Assembly: GCA_017545365.1 (NCBI GenBank)
Contig: JAFWOP010000118.1
Span: forward strand, 1-6,438
Origin: Bacteroidales bacterium
GTDB lineage: Bacteria > Bacteroidota > Bacteroidia > Bacteroidales > P3
Reading direction: 5' to 3'
DNA length: 6,438 bases
Shown here: positions 4,464-6,438 of the stretch, in pieces
Layout of the letters: every line of letters begins with the position of its first letter
Position numbering within the stretch: the stretch's first letter is position 1
Made by a program: the position numbers and the translations under genes
The notes under the pieces: model-generated
Databases searched by the model: none
Told to the model about the DNA's origin: nothing
Seen by the model: only the letters and a program-made list of their open reading frames with translations

Positions 4464-6125
4464 ATGCGAAAAACGGTTCATTATATCATCCTGTTCGTTG
4501 CGGCTTGCATGCTGCTTGCCGCCTGCGGCCGACGCGCCACCGATGCCGAAAGGTTGTTGGCACGCATCGACTCACTGGCAGATGTCAATCCAGATTCTGC
4601 TGACATGTTACTGAAGCCTACCCCCATCCCCTCCCTAAAGGGAAGGGAGAACGAGGAGGTGTGTAAGTTGCTCCGCATCAAGACTGATGACAAGCTCTAT
4701 CGGCCCGTCACCCATTATCGTGACACCATCCTGCAACTCATCGACTACTTCGAGCATCATCCCAAGGTGCTTCCCTCCCTGCTCGGCAGTACTGGCCCAG
4801 CTTTGCCCTATCTCTATGCTGGCCGCATCTTCGCCGACCTCGGCGACGCCCCCCAAGCCCTCGACTACTACCAGCAGGCTTTAAACGTGCAACCCACTAC
4901 TCCCTCTCCTTCGGGGAGTGTTGGGGAGGGGGGGCGCCTCGCCAAGCAGCGCGGGCTGCTATATAGCTTTATAGCAGAATTATTTTTCTATCAGAAATTA
5001 CATTATGAAGCCATTTCTAGCCTGAAGGAAGCTAATTATTGGGCAGAGTTTGCCAATGATACTATTGATTTGTTATTCAATTTTCGTGATATAGCTGAAC
5101 AGTATAAATATTTGGAAAAGTATGATAGTTGTATTTTCTTTTATCATAAAGCTTTGCATTTAGCAAATAAAATAGAGAATCAAAAACGACAGAAAGACAT
5201 TAAACTTCAATTAGCCAGAGTATATAATGAATTGGGAAAATACAAGGAAGCATGGAAGTATATGCAACCTGCTATTTTAAATATTGATACAGCGAATATA
5301 AGCGCCACTTATTCTATTGCATCAAATATATACAGAAATTTAGGAAAGATAGATTCTGCAACGTATTATTTAACTCAGTTATTGGAAGTTGGCAACATTT
5401 ATGGGAAAAGACACGCCCATATTTGGCTTTCAGAATTCGCGCTGCAACATGGTAACATAAATTCAGCCATCGAACATGTTAAGCAGTATAGAATCCTCGA
5501 CGATTCTATCCGTGCCCGCGACAATGCAGAGACCGTTGCCCGCATGCATGCTGCCTACAACTATCAGAAGCACGAACGAGAGGCATCACGGTTGCGCGAA
5601 AGCAATGCAAGGATGCGGCTTTGGCTGATGCTGGGAGCCTTTTTCCTCGTTGTTTCCTTCAGCATCCTTCTGCTGGCGAGAATCCGCCAAGCCTATAGGC
5701 GCAAGCTGGAAAGAAGCACTATGAGCAAGGTGGAAATCCTCCGCCTGTCTCATGAGCAAGGGCTGCCCGAAAAGGAAAAAGCCCTGGCTGCCATAGAAGG
5801 CTCTGCAATCTACAAAACTATCGGGCAACACATCTCTGAGGGAAAAGTCGGGGGCCTTTCTGAAAACGATTGGGAAGAATTAGCCCAGATAGTGAATAGT
5901 GCTTATCCGAATTTTAAGAATAAACTCAATGAGCTGGTGTCGCTCAACGAGCAGGACTATCGCATTTGCTTACTCACAAAAATCAACGTCAAACCCATCA
6001 ATATCGCCCAACTCACCGCCCATAGTCCAGAGGCAATTTCATCGTCAAGACGGCGCCTGTACCAAAAATGCACCAATAAAAAAGGAAAACCACAGGATTG
6101 GGACGAGATAATTCACCTCTTGTAA
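4464..6125 (+). CDS. TPR lipoprotein with membrane helix and C-terminal HTH-like domain, 553 aa
   Basis: The start is ATG 4464. A longer frame opening at TTG 4413 would have to be translated from inside the promoter. MRKTVHYIILFVAACMLLAAC is a lipoprotein signal with lipobox LAAC and Cys21. TPR-like helices fill about 115-345 (for example YLYAGRIFADLGDAPQALDY and ARVYNELGKYKEAWKYM). A charged helix, possibly coiled coil, spans 350-385. One membrane helix lies at about 386-405 (LWLMLGAFFLVVSFSILLLA), followed by a basic stop-transfer stretch (RIRQAYRRKLER). The C-terminus has LNEQDYRICLLTKINVKPIN, then IAQLTAHSPEAISSSRRRLY, a LuxR/GerE-like helix-turn-helix known from Bacteroidetes 'TPR transcriptional regulator' proteins. 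The predicted topology is TPRs in the periplasm and HTH in the cytoplasm, so the protein could pass a signal across the inner membrane to DNA. The ligand and target genes are unknown. The gene is a mosaic: two palindromic repeats are translated in frame (about residues 52-63 and 145-158), and codons for about 170-340 are much more AT-rich than the rest. The frame is intact. Confidence 0.8.
   Translation: MRKTVHYIILFVAACMLLAACGRRATDAERLLARIDSLADVNPDSADMLLKPTPIPSLKGRENEEVCKLLRIKTDDKLYRPVTHYRDTILQLIDYFEHHPKVLPSLLGSTGPALPYLYAGRIFADLGDAPQALDYYQQALNVQPTTPSPSGSVGEGGRLAKQRGLLYSFIAELFFYQKLHYEAISSLKEANYWAEFANDTIDLLFNFRDIAEQYKYLEKYDSCIFFYHKALHLANKIENQKRQKDIKLQLARVYNELGKYKEAWKYMQPAILNIDTANISATYSIASNIYRNLGKIDSATYYLTQLLEVGNIYGKRHAHIWLSEFALQHGNINSAIEHVKQYRILDDSIRARDNAETVARMHAAYNYQKHEREASRLRESNARMRLWLMLGAFFLVVSFSILLLARIRQAYRRKLERSTMSKVEILRLSHEQGLPEKEKALAAIEGSAIYKTIGQHISEGKVGGLSENDWEELAQIVNSAYPNFKNKLNELVSLNEQDYRICLLTKINVKPINIAQLTAHSPEAISSSRRRLYQKCTNKKGKPQDWDEIIHLL
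4618..4650 (-). repeat. Palindromic repeat read in frame inside the TPR gene, copy 1
   Basis: The segment CCCATCCCCTCCCTAAAGGG with AAGGGAG after it forms an imperfect hairpin (CCC-T-CCC against GGGA-A-GGG around TAAA). On the minus strand it reads CTCCCTTCCCTTTAGGGAGG followed by GGATGGGGG. From memory this matches a palindromic repeat that is abundant between genes in Bacteroidetes. Here it is translated as PTPIPSLKGRE, a low-complexity linker near the N-terminus of the lipoprotein. Confidence 0.6.
4899..4935 (+). repeat. Palindromic repeat read in frame inside the TPR gene, copy 2
   Basis: ACTCCCTCTCCTTCGGGGAG followed by TGTTGGGGAGG and a run of G resembles the same class of repeat as 4618-4650, in the opposite orientation. 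CTCC and GGAG can pair around TTCGG. It is translated as PSPSGSVGEGG, an insertion between two TPR helices where related proteins, as I recall them, have a short turn. Confidence 0.6.
4956..4977. repeat. Inverted repeat at the left edge of the AT-rich segment
   Basis: CTGCTATA and TATAGCAG form a perfect 8-bp stem with a 6-nt loop (TAGCTT). It lies where the TPR gene changes from GC-rich to AT-rich and 20 nt after palindromic repeat copy 2. A stem of the same size occurs at the other edge (5488-5509). Confidence 0.4.
5488..5509. repeat. Inverted repeat at the right edge of the AT-rich segment
   Basis: ATAGAATC and GATTCTAT form a perfect 8-bp stem with a 6-nt loop (CTCGAC), where the TPR gene returns to GC-rich codons. 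The arms differ in sequence from those at 4956-4977, so the two are not copies of one element. The match in size and position may be chance. Confidence 0.35.
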
Positions 6126-6136
6126 CGTGTTTAATC

Positions 6137-6162
6137 TGCACTTTATAAAATGCACAATTTTT
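6137..6162 (+). terminator. Weak candidate terminator after the TPR gene
   Basis: TGCA at 6137-6140 and TGCA at 6151-6154 can pair, with two further A-T pairs inside, and CAATTTTT follows. The stem is short and AT-rich, so termination would be weak. No better hairpin was seen between the TPR stop and the next promoter. Confidence 0.25.
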
Positions 6163-6169
6163 GCACAAT
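6151..6169. repeat. Tandem TGCACAAT sites just upstream of a promoter
   Basis: TGCACAAT occurs at 6151-6158 and again at 6162-6169, so the copies start 11 nt apart, about one helical turn. TGCAC also occurs at 6137-6141. They end 6 nt before the -33 element of the next gene, which is where an activator would sit. Confidence 0.35.
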
Positions 6170-6175
6170 AGAAAA

Positions 6176-6207
6176 TTTGGAGGTAATAATCCTTTTTCAT
6201 ATCTTTG
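6176..6207 (+). promoter_or_regulatory. Promoter of the LRR surface protein gene
   Basis: TTTG at 6176-6179 and TATCTTTG at 6200-6207 are separated by 20 nt, the same elements and spacing as the promoter of the TPR gene. Transcription should begin near 6214, giving a leader of about 45 nt without a Shine-Dalgarno but AT-rich just before the ATG, as is common in Bacteroidetes. Unlike the TPR promoter, it has no dyads. Confidence 0.75.
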
Positions 6208-6257
6208 CAGCGAAGAAGTAACAATTCGTTCAACCTAACCATCAAACATTGACAATT

Positions 6258-6438
6258 ATGAAAACAAAACATTTACTCCTGTCGCTGCTCTGCGCGTTGA
6301 TGCCGCTGGCAGCAAGTGCCTACGACTTCGAGGTGGATGGCCTGTATTTCAATAAGACCAACGAGGGCGAGGTCGAAGTAGTGAAGGGCAAGAATAAATA
6401 CTCGGGCGACGTGGTCATTCCTGCCACGATTACGGTCG
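6258..6438 (+). CDS. 5' end of a BspA-like leucine-rich-repeat surface protein (partial)
   Basis: Sixty codons are visible before the window ends. MKTKHLLLSLLCALMPLAASA is a signal peptide, probably cleaved after ASA. The mature start, YDFEVDGLYFNKTNEGEVEV, then KNKYSGDVVIPATITV, is the typical N-terminus of BspA-like (LRR_5, Treponema pallidum type) surface proteins: a 'DGLYF/Y-N' strand, then a 'Y-x-G-x-V-V-I-P' first repeat. Members are exported and often bind host or matrix proteins, but binding cannot be judged from this fragment. It has its own promoter and is not in an operon with the TPR gene. It may be a paralogue of the gene that ends at 181. Confidence 0.8.
   Translation, partial: MKTKHLLLSLLCALMPLAASAYDFEVDGLYFNKTNEGEVEVVKGKNKYSGDVVIPATITV

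Noticed and set aside
6045..6272. Minus-strand frame of 75 codons crossing the LRR gene promoter
   Set aside because: It overlaps the end of the TPR gene, the promoter and the start of the LRR gene; no minus-strand promoter or recognisable protein.

Overview
The window looks like chromosomal DNA from a member of the Bacteroidales, most likely Prevotella or a close relative. Three things point there. Two promoters have the Bacteroidetes form TTTG-N20-TATCTTTG, and a third candidate is close to it. Secreted proteins and lipoproteins predominate. The protein families are typical of the group: BspA-like leucine-rich-repeat (LRR) surface proteins, an MG2-domain periplasmic protein, and a TPR lipoprotein with a C-terminal helix-turn-helix. 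The family calls come from recognising sequence patterns, not from a search.

Layout, all genes on the + strand: (1) 2-181, the 3' end of a secreted, probably LRR-type, protein; (2) 197-2806, an 869-aa exported MG2/macroglobulin-like protein 15 nt downstream, with a good Shine-Dalgarno; (3) 2807-2964, an intergenic stretch with a coding-tail remnant, two inverted repeats and a likely terminator; (4) 2965-4095, a 376-aa putative lipoprotein with two related Ig-like units and CxC motifs; (5) 4096-4463, a 368-nt non-coding stretch with a repeat, an orphan promoter, a hairpin and a strong, palindrome-rich promoter; (6) 4464-6125, a 553-aa TPR lipoprotein with one membrane helix and a probable DNA-binding C-terminus; (7) 6126-6257, a promoter region; (8) 6258 to the end, the 5' end of a BspA-like LRR protein.

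The most interesting signal is the way genes are bracketed by repeats. The MG2 gene lies between two copies of a 30-bp sequence that encodes the C-terminal tail of the upstream gene. The second copy still reads in frame as DGSTAKTVVVK-stop. The 376-aa lipoprotein gene is bracketed by a second, unrelated 33-bp repeat (one copy has a 14-nt insertion). Genes that look like LRR surface proteins lie at both ends of the window. The region therefore looks like a surface-protein locus assembled by recombination between short repeats. The TPR regulator gene is itself a mosaic: two palindromic repeat sequences are read through in frame, and its central TPR coding segment is far more AT-rich than its ends.

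A shared function is not demonstrated. The MG2 protein is probably co-transcribed with the upstream surface protein. The TPR lipoprotein has its own promoter and could be a membrane-spanning sensor that controls the neighbouring surface genes; this is inference from architecture and position only.
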